Counted from the first letter of the stretch, positions 51,483 through 60,866 are shown. The stretch is DNA of 64,000 nucleotides from Armatimonadota bacterium (GCA_018268255.1 JAFDWX010000001.1:558001-622000); one strand, 5' to 3'. Made by a program: numbers and translations. The notes: a model not told the origin generated them from the letters alone.

Positions 51483-53450
51483 TTAGGCTACGTCGATGTC
51501 CTCGGGAACGGTGAACCGGTTGCGCACAGGTGGCGGAGTCGGTTCGCCCGGTCTCGGACCAGCCGGAACTGTCGGACGAGCCGGTGGTGCGGCAACGGTG
51601 GCAGGAACTCCCGCCTCGGGCATTTCTGCCGAAGTGTTGCCCTTCGGGTTTGACATCTTTGGCTTGGGGGCCGGTCGTCTCAACTTCATCTGAAGGCGTG
51701 ATCGGAACCCTGCCTTAGCAGACTGGGGACTCCCAGGTCCACGCTTGAGCATCGTGGCATCCTCCTCGATCTCAGGAGGCGTCACGCTTAATCCCATCTG
51801 CTCCATCTCGCGACGTCGCTTTTTCTCCTCGGCAAAGTCCCAAGTGCCCAAGTCTCCTTCTTCGCGTTCGTTAGAGGTGGCTTTGGTGCTCAAAAGGTCC
51901 TGCCATTCCTGAGTGCCAGGTTGTGGGATGCTCGGCGGAGCAACTGAGACTGGCGCGGGAGACGGTACTGGCGTCGGTGCGGGTGCCGGTGCTGGAGCTA
52001 CTGTAGGTGCAGGTGCGCTTGCTACAGGAGCTACGGCCGGAGCAGGCTGAGCGGGCACAGGAGTTGGAACTGGTGGTGCAGATGCTCCAGGCGCCGAAAC
52101 GCTTGGGGCTGCCGAAACTGGGGGTGTTGGCACGCTGGGACCTTTCGGTGCTTCCGCAACGGGCTTGGGGGGTGCGACTGGCTCAGGTGTCGGCGCGGGT
52201 GCCGGAATCGGAATCGGAATCGATGCCGCTGGTGTTGGTATAGCTGGCGGTGTCGGCGCCGCGACTGGAGTCGGCACGACTGGAGGCGTTACCGAGACAG
52301 GTGCTGATGGCACCGGCGGAGCCGTGGGTGAACTGGTCGCAGGTGCGGCTACTGCAGGTGTCGGCGTGGGAGGTGGTGGGACCGACTTACCGGCCATGAG
52401 AGCGTCGCCCAAGGTCTTCGGGATCTCCGGTGTCGCTGGCTTGGGTTCTCCAGCATTGGTAGGAGCACTGGACTCGATCTTGTCGAGCAGCTCGGCAAGA
52501 TCGTCCTCATCGGATTTCGCCTCGACCTTTGTTTCTTCAGCAAACTTGGTGTCCTTCAGCCAATGCATCTGCTCACCCGATGGTGTTGGAACAGGTGCTG
52601 ATGCCGCCGACTCGACGGCCTTGGGTGCTTCGGGTGTTTTGACCTCAGGCACGACTGGCTTCGATGGCTCTGGAGCCTTCAATTCTGCAACCGGCTCTAC
52701 TGGCTTGGCTGCTTCGGGCGCCTTGAATTCTGGTACGACCGGCTTCGGTGGCTCTGGAGCTTTCACTTCCGCAATCGGCTCGACTGGCTTGGGTGCTTCT
52801 GGTGCTTTGAATTCTGGTACGACCGGCTTCGGTGGCTCAGGAGCTTTCACTTCCGCAATCGGCTCGACGGGCTTCGGAGCTTCGGGTGCCTTGGCTTCTG
52901 CCATCGCTGGCTTGATAGGCTTGGGTTCTTCTGCTTCAATATCGATGACCGGCTTCGGAGCGGGTGCGGCGGGAACGTTCTTCTTCTCGAATTCGGCAAG
53001 GAGGTCGCCAGCTTCTTCGTCTTTTGCAGGTCCACTCAATGGAACACTTGGTGCTACGGGTGCTTCGACTTTGGGTTTGATGCCCGCAGAAGGGGAAGTC
53101 CGTGGAGGAACCGCCGTCGACAGTCCCGGACTCGATTTGGTCCCCTCAGCGGTAGTTTCTTCCACTGATTGGGCCACAAAGGTGGATTTGGCAAGGTCGC
53201 TCGGGCGAGATGCAGATCGAACGGCTGTTGCCACCTTTACTGCGGCTTCAGCCTGACTGAACTCCTCTTCACCTTCTTCATTCTCGAGTCGTTCCTGCTC
53301 TTCGAGCGCCAGTTGGAGCAGTTCTCCCAACTCGGTTAAGCTCTTTGCGATTTTCATTCCCAGCGGCCGCGAAGCCTGCAGCGCTGCTGGTGCAAACAAA
53401 GCTGCCAAGAAAAACCACTCTGGTCCTGCATTCGAGATCTTTTTATCCAT
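51483..53450 (-). CDS. Pro/Ala-rich repeat protein with N-terminal membrane segment
   Basis: This 655-residue low-complexity protein has an N-terminal hydrophobic stretch (GPEWFFLAALFAPAALQA, about residues 9-26), an acidic helix (ELLQLALEEQERLENEEGEEEF), then long Pro/Ala/Val/Lys tracts. Near residues 190-275 stand copies of a 28-residue unit (KPVEPIAEVKAPEPPKPVV). A Glu/Asp-rich patch follows, then P-T-P/A-P runs, then a basic C-terminal ~120 residues. Such segments usually span the periplasm or link surface domains. It is the third gene of ileS-lspA, overlapping lspA by 8 bp. The opposite strand is also open for 363 codons, but operon context supports this strand. Confidence 0.7.
   Translation of the reverse strand: MDKKISNAGPEWFFLAALFAPAALQASRPLGMKIAKSLTELGELLQLALEEQERLENEEGEEEFSQAEAAVKVATAVRSASRPSDLAKSTFVAQSVEETTAEGTKSSPGLSTAVPPRTSPSAGIKPKVEAPVAPSVPLSGPAKDEEAGDLLAEFEKKNVPAAPAPKPVIDIEAEEPKPIKPAMAEAKAPEAPKPVEPIAEVKAPEPPKPVVPEFKAPEAPKPVEPIAEVKAPEPPKPVVPEFKAPEAAKPVEPVAELKAPEPSKPVVPEVKTPEAPKAVESAASAPVPTPSGEQMHWLKDTKFAEETKVEAKSDEDDLAELLDKIESSAPTNAGEPKPATPEIPKTLGDALMAGKSVPPPPTPTPAVAAPATSSPTAPPVPSAPVSVTPPVVPTPVAAPTPPAIPTPAASIPIPIPAPAPTPEPVAPPKPVAEAPKGPSVPTPPVSAAPSVSAPGASAPPVPTPVPAQPAPAVAPVASAPAPTVAPAPAPAPTPVPSPAPVSVAPPSIPQPGTQEWQDLLSTKATSNEREEGDLGTWDFAEEKKRRREMEQMGLSVTPPEIEEDATMLKRGPGSPQSAKAGFRSRLQMKLRRPAPKPKMSNPKGNTSAEMPEAGVPATVAAPPARPTVPAGPRPGEPTPPPVRNRFTVPEDIDVA
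52723..52890. repeat. Two tandem 84-bp repeats plus a diverged third, within the Pro/Ala-rich gene
   Basis: Units starting at 52723 and 52807 are nearly identical (TTGAATTCTGGTACGACCGG and what follows) with a period of 84 bp, coding 28 residues. A third, diverged unit lies just before 52723. Copy number may vary between strains. Confidence 0.85.
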
Positions 53451-54027
53451 TCCCTAAGTCCTCGCCCGCCGAATGGGCAACAGGGGCGCAATAGTCCCCG
53501 GTATTTGTTATTGGCTTGTCCTCATGTGTTTCTTGAGGTTTTGAGTCCAATAAGGCATGGAAGGCTAGCAAGATCGCTCCAAAAGTGATCCAACAGTCTG
53601 CAAAATTGAATACAGGAAATTGAATGAACCTCACCCAGAGCATATCTGTGACGTGACCAAACAGCATACGGTCGATGAGGTTTCCGATAGCGCCGCTGGC
53701 AAGAAATCCCAGAGCCCAGTGGATGAGGGCGCGGTCGTCTTGCTTTTTCATCGCATACCAGCTGGCGAACCAAGCCATTGCAAGCGCGACTGGAATAAAT
53801 AGAATCCCAAGTCCCTGGAGCATGCCGAACGCAATGCCCCGATTGTAGGTAAGGGTCACCTCAAGAATTCCAGGTAGGGGGAAAGCGTGGCTTTGGCCCA
53901 CCGCCAAGTTTCCTCGGACGTAGGCTTTTACGATCTGATCGATGACCAAGCCTCCGATAAAGACGCCCCAGAACAACCCAGGGTGGATTCTTTTGCGTTG
54001 AGGCAGTGAGGTTACGACCGTGCTCAT
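53443..54027 (-). CDS. lspA: Lipoprotein signal peptidase (signal peptidase II)
   Basis: LspA cuts prolipoproteins before the lipidated Cys. The 194-residue membrane protein has four membrane segments and both catalytic aspartates: GNLIDRMLFGHVTDM and FNFADCWITFG, with the conserved VTLTYNRGIAFGML loop. Its start overlaps the ileS stop by 4 bp, the classic ileS-lspA order. An unusual soluble C-terminal tail of ~35 residues follows the last helix. Predicted clients in this window include the lipoproteins at 31828 and 61590. Confidence 0.94.
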   Translation of the reverse strand: MSTVVTSLPQRKRIHPGLFWGVFIGGLVIDQIVKAYVRGNLAVGQSHAFPLPGILEVTLTYNRGIAFGMLQGLGILFIPVALAMAWFASWYAMKKQDDRALIHWALGFLASGAIGNLIDRMLFGHVTDMLWVRFIQFPVFNFADCWITFGAILLAFHALLDSKPQETHEDKPITNTGDYCAPVAHSAGEDLGNG

Positions 54028-56888
54028 GCTTGATTTACTAGACCCAGTTCCGCCAACGCGCGCTGATCTCTCTTGGATAAGGGAAGAGCGGAGCCGTTGA
54101 CAGAAACCTCCGCTACATCTGGTCTACGCAATCTTGATCGTGAACACTCCATAAATGGAGATGGCGCAAATGAAACGGATGGCTCACCCACCTGGATTTC
54201 AACCCAGCTCATCTTGAAATAGTTCGCGATATCCTCGGCAAAGCTCTTGAGAAACTCTGCTTCGTCTTCGCTCGTGGAGATCGTCGTGATCACACCCTGG
54301 CTATCCTTGACGTTTGCCTGGCTCTTCCACTGCTCAAACTGAGCAAAGACCTGACTGCGGATACCTAGCATTCGAGCGAACCGCTCTTGAACAGAGCCAC
54401 CCGCGATCTCTTCCACGCGCTCGATCCCTTTGCTGTCGAAGGTCTCCAAGTGAACGCTCTCCAAGCGTCCGACCATCGGGATCAGCTGGTAGACCTCTTC
54501 GGCCGTGTGGACCAAGATCGGCGCGACCAGCTTCACAAGCGCGATGAGCACATACCGACACGCCCATTGACCGCTGCGGCGACTTGCCCATTCCGGCAAG
54601 TCGCAATACATCCGGTCTTTGATCGAGTCCAGATAAAACTTCGAAATCTCGTTGCTGCAGAAGTTGTGGACCGAGGTCAACACCTTGGTGAAGTCGTATC
54701 TGGAATATGCATCGACGCAGTCAGCAACCAGCAAATCGGTCTGTTCCATGACCCATTGATCAAGCTCATAGATCGCATCAGGCTCCTTCTCGACAAACCC
54801 CTTGAGGTTGCCCAAGAGAAAACGGAATGTGTTGCGGATCGTGCGGTAGTTTTCCCCGCACTGCTTGAGGATGTTTTCGCCGCACGGGACGTCGTTGGGA
54901 TAATCCACGCTGGCGCACCAGTATCTCAAAATGTCGGCCCCGAGCTTGTTGGAAACTTCCACTGGGTCGATCACATTGCCCTTGCGCTTCGACATTTTCT
55001 CGTTGTTCTCGTCGACAACAAAACCGTGGGTGACGACTTGTTTGTAAGGAGCCTCACCTCGCGTGCCCATTCCGATGACGAGCGACGTGTTGAACCAACC
55101 GCGATGCTGATCCGAGCCTTCGAGGTAGAGGTCGGCGGGAAGTTCTGCCTTCCAGGCAGGTTCGACATTGCCTTCCAGAACACAGAGGTGGGTCGATCCG
55201 CTATCAAACCACACGTCAAAAACATCAACTTCTTTGATGAATTCGGTCTCCTCTGTCTGTGGATGCTTGTATCCAGCTGGAAGTATTTCTTCCGGCGACC
55301 GCAAGAACCAAGCATCCGAGCCTTCTGTCTCGACGAGCTTGGCGACGGCTTCGATTGCCACTGGGTCCATGACGGGCACACCGCTCTCTTTGCCATAGAA
55401 GATCGGCAGACCCACACCCCAAGGCCGCTGACGCGAAATGCACCAATCGGGCCGATTTTCGATCATCTTGCCGATGCGATGGACGCTATTTCCTGGATGC
55501 CAGGTCACCTTGTTGTAGATTGCGTCCACCATGCGCTCCCGCAGATCATTGGCATCGATGCTGACGAACCATTGATGAGTCGCACGGAAGATCACGGGCT
55601 GGCCGTCCCGCTCTGCATGAGGATATTGGTGGACGTAATCGCTCACGGTGAGGAGCGCGCCCAATTCCTGCAAACGCTCTACGACAACCTTGTCGCACTG
55701 CTTGTAGAACAATCCTTCGAATTCGCCAGCTTCAGCCGTGAGCATTCCGCGCTCATCGACCGGGCAGAGGATGTCCAGGTTGTACTTGAGACCGGTGATG
55801 AAGTCCTCACGTCCGTGGCCGGGTGCAGTATGCACAACGCCTGTTCCGTCTTCGGTCGTGACGTAATCCGCCAAGACCGCGCGGGAATCTCGCCCAAACA
55901 CTGGATGAGCGAACACGAGTTTCTCCAGTTCTTCGCCCCTGACCTGTTGAAGAACCTCACCGCTGCCCAAATTGCAGGCAGCAAGAACCTTTTCCATCAG
56001 CTCTTCGAGGATCAGGTACCGGGCGCCGCTTGCTTCTACCAGGACATAGGTCAACTCTGGATGGAACGCACACGCCAGGTTTGCGGGAATGGTCCAAGGC
56101 GTCGTCGTCCAGATGATCGTAAATACGTTCTCGTTCGTGCAGAGAACCGCCTCAGGATCGCTCTTCAGGGCGAATCGAACGTAGATTGCTTTGCTCGTGT
56201 GCTCGGCGTAGACGATCTCGGTATCCGCCAACGCGGTTCGGCTGGTCGGCGACCAAAGCACTGGGCGAAGGCCGCGATAGACTTGATCGGCCTGCACCAG
56301 TCGCTTGAACACACGCACGATCTCAGCTTCGTATTTGAAGCTCATCGTGGTGTATGGCTTTTCCCAAAGGCCGAAAACGCCCAAGCGTTTGAATTGGTCT
56401 CGCTGAACATCGAGATAGCGTTCGGCGTGAGCACGGCACCGAGTTCGAAGCTCGACGATTTCCTCTTTCAGGCGGTGGTTCAGGGCAACGTCACTTGGTT
56501 TTTCTTGGAATCCGAGTTCCTTGAGCTTCACTGGATCGGCTTTGACTTCGTCAGCCCATGCAGTCAACACGGCTTGTTCGATCGGCAACCCGTGGTTATC
56601 GAATCCAGGAACATAGGGAGTTCGGAAGCCCATCATGGTGCGCGACTTGACCACAAAATCCTTGAGCATCTTGTTCATCGCCGTGCCCAAGTGGATCGGA
56701 CTGTTGGTGTATGGCGGGCCATCGTGCAAAAGGAAAGTAGGCTGGCCCTGCCGAGCTTCCATGATTCGATGGTAAATCTCGCCTGAATCCCAGCGTGCTT
56801 GAATGGCCGGCTCACGCGTGGCGAGGTCGGCTTTCATCGGAATCGTAAATTCCGGATCGGGAAGATTCAGGGTTGATTTGAGGTCCAT
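54024..56888 (-). CDS. ileS: Isoleucyl-tRNA synthetase (HxGT variant, no C-terminal zinc finger)
   Basis: This class I synthetase of 954 residues charges tRNA-Ile. The HIGH box reads HLGT at residues 66-69 (PIHLGTAMNKMLKDF), the editing domain has TTPWTIPANLA, and KMSKR is in EKMSKRKGNVIDP. The last ~90 residues, where bacterial enzymes carry a four-Cys zinc finger, retain only ECSRSRLRRPDV with one Cys, so zinc binding is lost. HxGT in place of HIGH is, to my knowledge, seen in some other phyla. It is the first gene of ileS-lspA-repeat protein. Confidence 0.96.
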   Translation of the reverse strand: MDLKSTLNLPDPEFTIPMKADLATREPAIQARWDSGEIYHRIMEARQGQPTFLLHDGPPYTNSPIHLGTAMNKMLKDFVVKSRTMMGFRTPYVPGFDNHGLPIEQAVLTAWADEVKADPVKLKELGFQEKPSDVALNHRLKEEIVELRTRCRAHAERYLDVQRDQFKRLGVFGLWEKPYTTMSFKYEAEIVRVFKRLVQADQVYRGLRPVLWSPTSRTALADTEIVYAEHTSKAIYVRFALKSDPEAVLCTNENVFTIIWTTTPWTIPANLACAFHPELTYVLVEASGARYLILEELMEKVLAACNLGSGEVLQQVRGEELEKLVFAHPVFGRDSRAVLADYVTTEDGTGVVHTAPGHGREDFITGLKYNLDILCPVDERGMLTAEAGEFEGLFYKQCDKVVVERLQELGALLTVSDYVHQYPHAERDGQPVIFRATHQWFVSIDANDLRERMVDAIYNKVTWHPGNSVHRIGKMIENRPDWCISRQRPWGVGLPIFYGKESGVPVMDPVAIEAVAKLVETEGSDAWFLRSPEEILPAGYKHPQTEETEFIKEVDVFDVWFDSGSTHLCVLEGNVEPAWKAELPADLYLEGSDQHRGWFNTSLVIGMGTRGEAPYKQVVTHGFVVDENNEKMSKRKGNVIDPVEVSNKLGADILRYWCASVDYPNDVPCGENILKQCGENYRTIRNTFRFLLGNLKGFVEKEPDAIYELDQWVMEQTDLLVADCVDAYSRYDFTKVLTSVHNFCSNEISKFYLDSIKDRMYCDLPEWASRRSGQWACRYVLIALVKLVAPILVHTAEEVYQLIPMVGRLESVHLETFDSKGIERVEEIAGGSVQERFARMLGIRSQVFAQFEQWKSQANVKDSQGVITTISTSEDEAEFLKSFAEDIANYFKMSWVEIQVGEPSVSFAPSPFMECSRSRLRRPDVAEVSVNGSALPLSKRDQRALAELGLVNQA

Positions 56889-56927
56889 AAAGGCCTCTAT
56901 TGTACCGGGCTGAGACCCGCCTACCTG

Positions 56928-58025
56928 TCATTTGGTGTAGGTTCGGCCCTTCCACTGCACCTTGCCAGACTTCCGCCAGTGCACTGACCGTACAAGCGTA
57001 TAGGCTCCCATAAGGATGGAGACAGGGGTCAACAGGCCAGTTACCAGCTGGGTTACGGGGCTTTTTCGAACGGCGAACGAAACCAGAAGCCCCGATAGAA
57101 GGAGAAGGGCCAGATTCAAGAGCGAAGGCGCAATCAGCCATCCCGTTCCCAAAAGCAGCATCAGAACCGCGAGAAGATAGGTGCCCCAGGCTGACCCTGC
57201 GATCTCGAATGCGTTCTTCGACATGCCATCGAGCGCGGCCTGTTCGTTGGCGTACATTTGGACCTGGATCTGAGGTCCAAGTTGCATGGTTTCGACTCGA
57301 ATACCGCTTTTGGCCAGCAATCGGCCAATCAGCACATCTTCCAAGATCACCCTCCTTACGGCCGAGTGGGGCTGAATGTCCCAATAGGCCGACGACTTCC
57401 ACGCAGTGAATTGGCCATTGGTAAAGTGGTTGTGGCCCATACCCGTTTTGGAAACCAATCCAAACGGATTGGTGGATAGAATGATCCAGGGAACCCACTG
57501 AAAGTAGATTGCCTCGAACCAATTTGCGGCGAGGATGGTGGGGAAGCCAGTCACCACCGAACGTCTGCGACCCACTCTTGCAAGCGAAGAGGCCAACGCG
57601 TCGCACGCCTGGGGCTGGAATCGAACATCTGCATCGACGAATACTAGCCAATCACCATCGAAATCCTCGCTGGCCACTTTCGCAAGCTCGTGGCAAGCGC
57701 GGTTTTTTCCCGTCCAGTCTTCCGGCAGTGGTTCTGGAGGTGAGACCACTCTGGCTCCAAGCGACCGTGCGACCTCGGCGGTCCCGTCGTTCGACTCGTC
57801 GTCGAATACGTAGACGGGCGATCCAGATTTCACCAATTCCGGGAGGAGATGAGTTAGGTTCTGTGCCTCATTTCTAGCTGGTATCAGAAATGCGAGCGAA
57901 GCCTTCTCTCGACCGCGTCGCAGCCGTGGCATCCACGCCAGGTTGATCGCGGAGACTAGGACCAATACCCCGTACACCGACGAAATGATCCAACCCACCA
58001 CAACATCTGGACGATACCGCCCCAC
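56928..58025 (-). CDS. Membrane-anchored family 2 glycosyltransferase
   Basis: This ~365-residue protein has an N-terminal membrane helix, then a GT-A domain with ASLAFLIPARNEAQNL, VFDDESNDGTAEVA and the metal-binding D-x-D in FVDADVRF, a later acidic/QxxRW-like region, and three or four C-terminal membrane segments (about 270-340). It resembles glycosyltransferases of carotenoid or glycolipid synthesis (CrtQ/diaponeurosporenoate type). The start is doubtful: the longest frame begins at TTG 58076 inside dps, so GTG 58025, which leaves 19 bp, or GTG 58001 is preferred. Confidence 0.8.
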   Translation of the reverse strand: MGRYRPDVVVGWIISSVYGVLVLVSAINLAWMPRLRRGREKASLAFLIPARNEAQNLTHLLPELVKSGSPVYVFDDESNDGTAEVARSLGARVVSPPEPLPEDWTGKNRACHELAKVASEDFDGDWLVFVDADVRFQPQACDALASSLARVGRRRSVVTGFPTILAANWFEAIYFQWVPWIILSTNPFGLVSKTGMGHNHFTNGQFTAWKSSAYWDIQPHSAVRRVILEDVLIGRLLAKSGIRVETMQLGPQIQVQMYANEQAALDGMSKNAFEIAGSAWGTYLLAVLMLLLGTGWLIAPSLLNLALLLLSGLLVSFAVRKSPVTQLVTGLLTPVSILMGAYTLVRSVHWRKSGKVQWKGRTYTK

Positions 58026-58044
58026 CCGGACGTAATACCAACTG

Positions 58045-58524
58045 ATGGCTACAAGACATTTGCCAGTAGCTGCCAAAGACGCAAAAACCGTCGCGGGCTA
58101 CCTGGCACCCATACTCTTGAACGTGCTTGAACTTCACAACCAAGTCAAATCTGCGCACTGGAATCTCCGCGACCCGGATTTCCACGCGGTCCATACGTAC
58201 CTGGATGAGGTCGCAGAAGCGGTCTATGGTGCTGGCGATGAGATCGCTGAACGCATTCGCCAGTTGGGTGAAGTCGCAGTGGCAGATACTCAGACCGTTG
58301 CCAAAAACAACTCGCTTGACGCATTCCCCAAGGGAGAGCTCAATAAGCAGCAGGCTCTCGGAGCGGTTGCCAACGGGCTCCAAAAAGCAGTGGAATCACT
58401 CAGAAAGGGAATTGCTCAAACGAGCGATGAAACAGACGAGCCGATCACAGCCGATCTACTGACGGGCATCTCAGGTGATTTCGAGAAGCACCTGTGGTTC
58501 GTCGATTCACATCTCAAAAATTGA
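58045..58524 (+). CDS. dps: Dps/ferritin-like DNA-protection protein
   Basis: This 159-residue helical protein has the Dps ferroxidase signature HNQVKSAHWNLRDPDFHAVH, then YLDEVAEAVYGAGDEIAERI, and a C-terminal helix (EKHLWFVDSHLKN). Dps dodecamers oxidise and store iron and shield DNA in starvation and oxidative stress. The N-terminus (MATRHLPVAAKDAK) has few Lys, so direct DNA binding may be weak. It is divergent from the glycosyltransferase, and the two promoters must overlap the coding starts or lie inside the neighbour. Confidence 0.9.
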   Translation: MATRHLPVAAKDAKTVAGYLAPILLNVLELHNQVKSAHWNLRDPDFHAVHTYLDEVAEAVYGAGDEIAERIRQLGEVAVADTQTVAKNNSLDAFPKGELNKQQALGAVANGLQKAVESLRKGIAQTSDETDEPITADLLTGISGDFEKHLWFVDSHLKN

Positions 58525-58536
58525 CTCGGGAGCGGT

Positions 58537-58869
58537 CTATTCAGGCCGCTCCAAAACCACGACGGCAGCAGCATGGCTTCGTTCGTGGGTGATGCTGACG
58601 TGCCATTTCCAGAGAGCGGGGAATCCGTGGACCCACATGGTGGGCCTCCCGTCGGGTCCCGTGAGAACTTCCACTTGGTGCCACTTCTCAATGAGCGGGA
58701 ATGCCTTCTTGGCTGCTTCCTTTGCCGCCCATCGACCGGCGACGTAGCGCGCAGTTAGTGTTCGGTCTCGCTCACCCGGGGTGAGGATACGTCGAGCAAA
58801 TCCCTTGCGGGCGAGCGCTTGTTCAATGCGATCAATTTCGACGATATCGATCCCGAGGCCAACAATCAT
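58537..58869 (-). CDS. acpS: Holo-[acyl-carrier-protein] synthase
   Basis: AcpS adds the 4'-phosphopantetheine arm to acyl-carrier protein. The 110-residue protein shows VGLGIDIVEIDRIEQAL, RYVAGRWAAKEAAKKAF (the W-A-A-K-E-A metal/CoA motif) and WHVSITHERSHAAAVVV. It is the last gene of a seven-gene operon and overlaps the Fe-S oxidoreductase gene by 4 bp. It is convergent with dps, 12 bp away. Confidence 0.94.
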   Translation of the reverse strand: MIVGLGIDIVEIDRIEQALARKGFARRILTPGERDRTLTARYVAGRWAAKEAAKKAFPLIEKWHQVEVLTGPDGRPTMWVHGFPALWKWHVSITHERSHAAAVVVLERPE

Positions 58870-60857
58870 GCGTTTGCATCCCGCACCATCTCGGCTAAAT
58901 CGATCAGCTTGATTTCTTCCTCACTCACTTGTTTGATCGAGGCGTCGAGCATGATGCGGCAGAATGGGCACCCCAGTGCAACTGTTTTCGCCCCAGTGGC
59001 GACCAATTCCCTCGCTCGATTCTCGCTTGGCCGCTGATTGGGTTCCTCCTCCATCCACATCCGTCCACCACCGGCGCCGCAACATAAGGTCTTGCGACCA
59101 TAGTGCTCCGGTTCGGCAAGATTGCGGCGGTCTGGGGTGTCGGCATAGGCACGTTCCATCTCTGTGCCCATTTCATTCAGCTGTGTTCGCTCTCCCAGCA
59201 GGGCGCGGGGAGCATCCGATTGGTTGTTGATCCTTGCGAGGTAACACGGATCGTGGTAGGCGACCTCCCCTTTGGATGGCTTGGCTGACTTGAGTTTGCC
59301 TGCCGCGATCAGCTCAGAGAGAAGTTCTGAATGGTGCTTTACCTCGTATTGTCCGCCGAATTGGCCGTATTCATTCGCAAGCGTGTTGAAGCAGTGAGGA
59401 CAAGGCGTGACGATCGTTTTGAATTCGTAGCTGCCAAAACGTCCGACGTTTTGCTGCGCCATTTCCTGGAAGAGGAATTCATCGCCAATCCGCCGGGCCG
59501 GATCCCCGGTGCATGCCTCCTCGTTGCCGAGACACGCAAAATCGATGCCCGCCTTAAGCAGTAGCTCTGCAACTGCCCGAGTTGTTTTCATCGCGCCTGG
59601 ATCTGTCGCGCCTGCGCATCCGACCCAAAAGAGCACGTCGAACTTCTTCTTGTCTCGGGCGAGTGGAACTTCCATCCCCTTCATCCACTCCTCGCGGCTG
59701 CCGGGTTGAGCACCCCACGCGTGGCTGGTGCTGGTGATCTGGCGAAGCATGACTGCTCCTGTGCCTGCGAGCTTGCCTTCGGCCACGAGATTCCGCCGAG
59801 CATCGACGATCAAATCGACGTGTCGGATTAAGACAGGGCAAGCCTCGACGCACGCATTGCAGGTCGTGCACTGCCAGAGAGCCTCTTCGCTAACGGCGCC
59901 CGCAACCGGAGTTTCCGTGCCCGCCACTCCCGCAATGTCCTGAACAACGCGCTTGGGATTTAGAATCTTACCCACCAAGTTGGCAGGACACACCTCCGTA
60001 CACCGACCGCATTCCATGCACGCATCCAGCGACATAAGGTGCCAGCGGCTGTACTCTTTGGCGACAGCCACCCCTATTTGGCCAGTCTGCTCAACTTCTT
60101 CGAGCGAAATTGGTTGGAGAACTCCATATTTACGCTCCGGGCTGCCTGCGGACGCAGCCACCGCCATCACGATGTGCTTGAGTCGCATGTGCGGCAACGC
60201 CGCGATGAAAGCCATGACCAAGAGAGCGTGGATCCACCAGATCGCAACGTAGCCTCCGTCGCTGATATTGGGAATTCCCCGAGCCAGTGCTGCGCCCACC
60301 CACGAGGCGCTAGCATCCCATGTTTGGGGATGGTTGGAGATCCGAGCCGCTTCCACCAAGTATCCAGTCAATCCCAAAGCAAAAAGCAGAGCCAGCGCCC
60401 ACACATCCTTCCATTCTTGGGTCAAAACCTTCGGTCGAAACGCGCCCCGGCGGACCATCGCCCAGGTGATGCCCACCAAAAACACCAAGCCCATCGCGTC
60501 GAAGACGATCTCGTAGACAACGTAATAAGTGCCCTGGTGGAACTTGATCGGGCTATAAGTGTTGATGCCCAGGAGCGTCGTGGCTAAAAGGAGGGCGAGG
60601 AATCCGTAAAAAATGAACAGGTGCATCGGCGCACCTGAACGCGGTCGAGCGTTGCGCACCTTTCTTTGGGCCGCGATGTACCGAACGACGTTCTGCAGGT
60701 ACGAAGGCTTCCAATCAATCGGTTTGCCCTGTCGCCACACCTTTGCGCGCTCAAAAAAGCGCCAGCCCGCGTAGATGCAGCATCCAAGAATCAGGAAATA
60801 GAACGCTAGCTTCTGCGGTAGCGACTGATGTAGAAACTCGGATCGAGTTGGAACCAC
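58866..60857 (-). CDS. Membrane-bound Fe-S oxidoreductase, FadF/HdrD-like
   Basis: The first ~250 residues hold five or six membrane helices like the gamma subunit of nitrate reductase, with His residues that could bind heme b. Two [4Fe-4S] motifs follow: CMECGRCTEVCP and CTTCNACVEACP (about residues 285-345). Then come two CCG domains (WVGCAGATDPG, TPCPHCFN; YHDPCYLARIN, LCCGAGGGRMWME, LGCPFCRIM). This layout is that of FadF/EMO-type enzymes, which pass electrons from electron-transfer flavoprotein (fatty-acid oxidation) to menaquinone. No etfAB is nearby, so the donor is inferred. Confidence 0.88.
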   Translation of the reverse strand: MVPTRSEFLHQSLPQKLAFYFLILGCCIYAGWRFFERAKVWRQGKPIDWKPSYLQNVVRYIAAQRKVRNARPRSGAPMHLFIFYGFLALLLATTLLGINTYSPIKFHQGTYYVVYEIVFDAMGLVFLVGITWAMVRRGAFRPKVLTQEWKDVWALALLFALGLTGYLVEAARISNHPQTWDASASWVGAALARGIPNISDGGYVAIWWIHALLVMAFIAALPHMRLKHIVMAVAASAGSPERKYGVLQPISLEEVEQTGQIGVAVAKEYSRWHLMSLDACMECGRCTEVCPANLVGKILNPKRVVQDIAGVAGTETPVAGAVSEEALWQCTTCNACVEACPVLIRHVDLIVDARRNLVAEGKLAGTGAVMLRQITSTSHAWGAQPGSREEWMKGMEVPLARDKKKFDVLFWVGCAGATDPGAMKTTRAVAELLLKAGIDFACLGNEEACTGDPARRIGDEFLFQEMAQQNVGRFGSYEFKTIVTPCPHCFNTLANEYGQFGGQYEVKHHSELLSELIAAGKLKSAKPSKGEVAYHDPCYLARINNQSDAPRALLGERTQLNEMGTEMERAYADTPDRRNLAEPEHYGRKTLCCGAGGGRMWMEEEPNQRPSENRARELVATGAKTVALGCPFCRIMLDASIKQVSEEEIKLIDLAEMVRDANA

Positions 60858-60866
60858 TCCCGCATT

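Noticed and set aside
52723-52890. Tandem repeats considered as a CRISPR array
   Set aside because: The units are contiguous 84-bp coding repeats in frame, with no spacers and no cas genes.
52165-53256. Long rightward frame of Gly/Ala/Ser-rich sequence opposite the Pro/Ala-rich gene
   Set aside because: It is the complement of codons for Pro, Ala, Thr and Val in a repeat-rich gene. The leftward frame has a sensible N-terminus and overlaps lspA in the ileS operon.
54387-56786. 799-codon rightward frame opposite ileS
   Set aside because: The leftward frame is an unmistakable isoleucyl-tRNA synthetase; the rightward frame shows no domain and has an odd composition.
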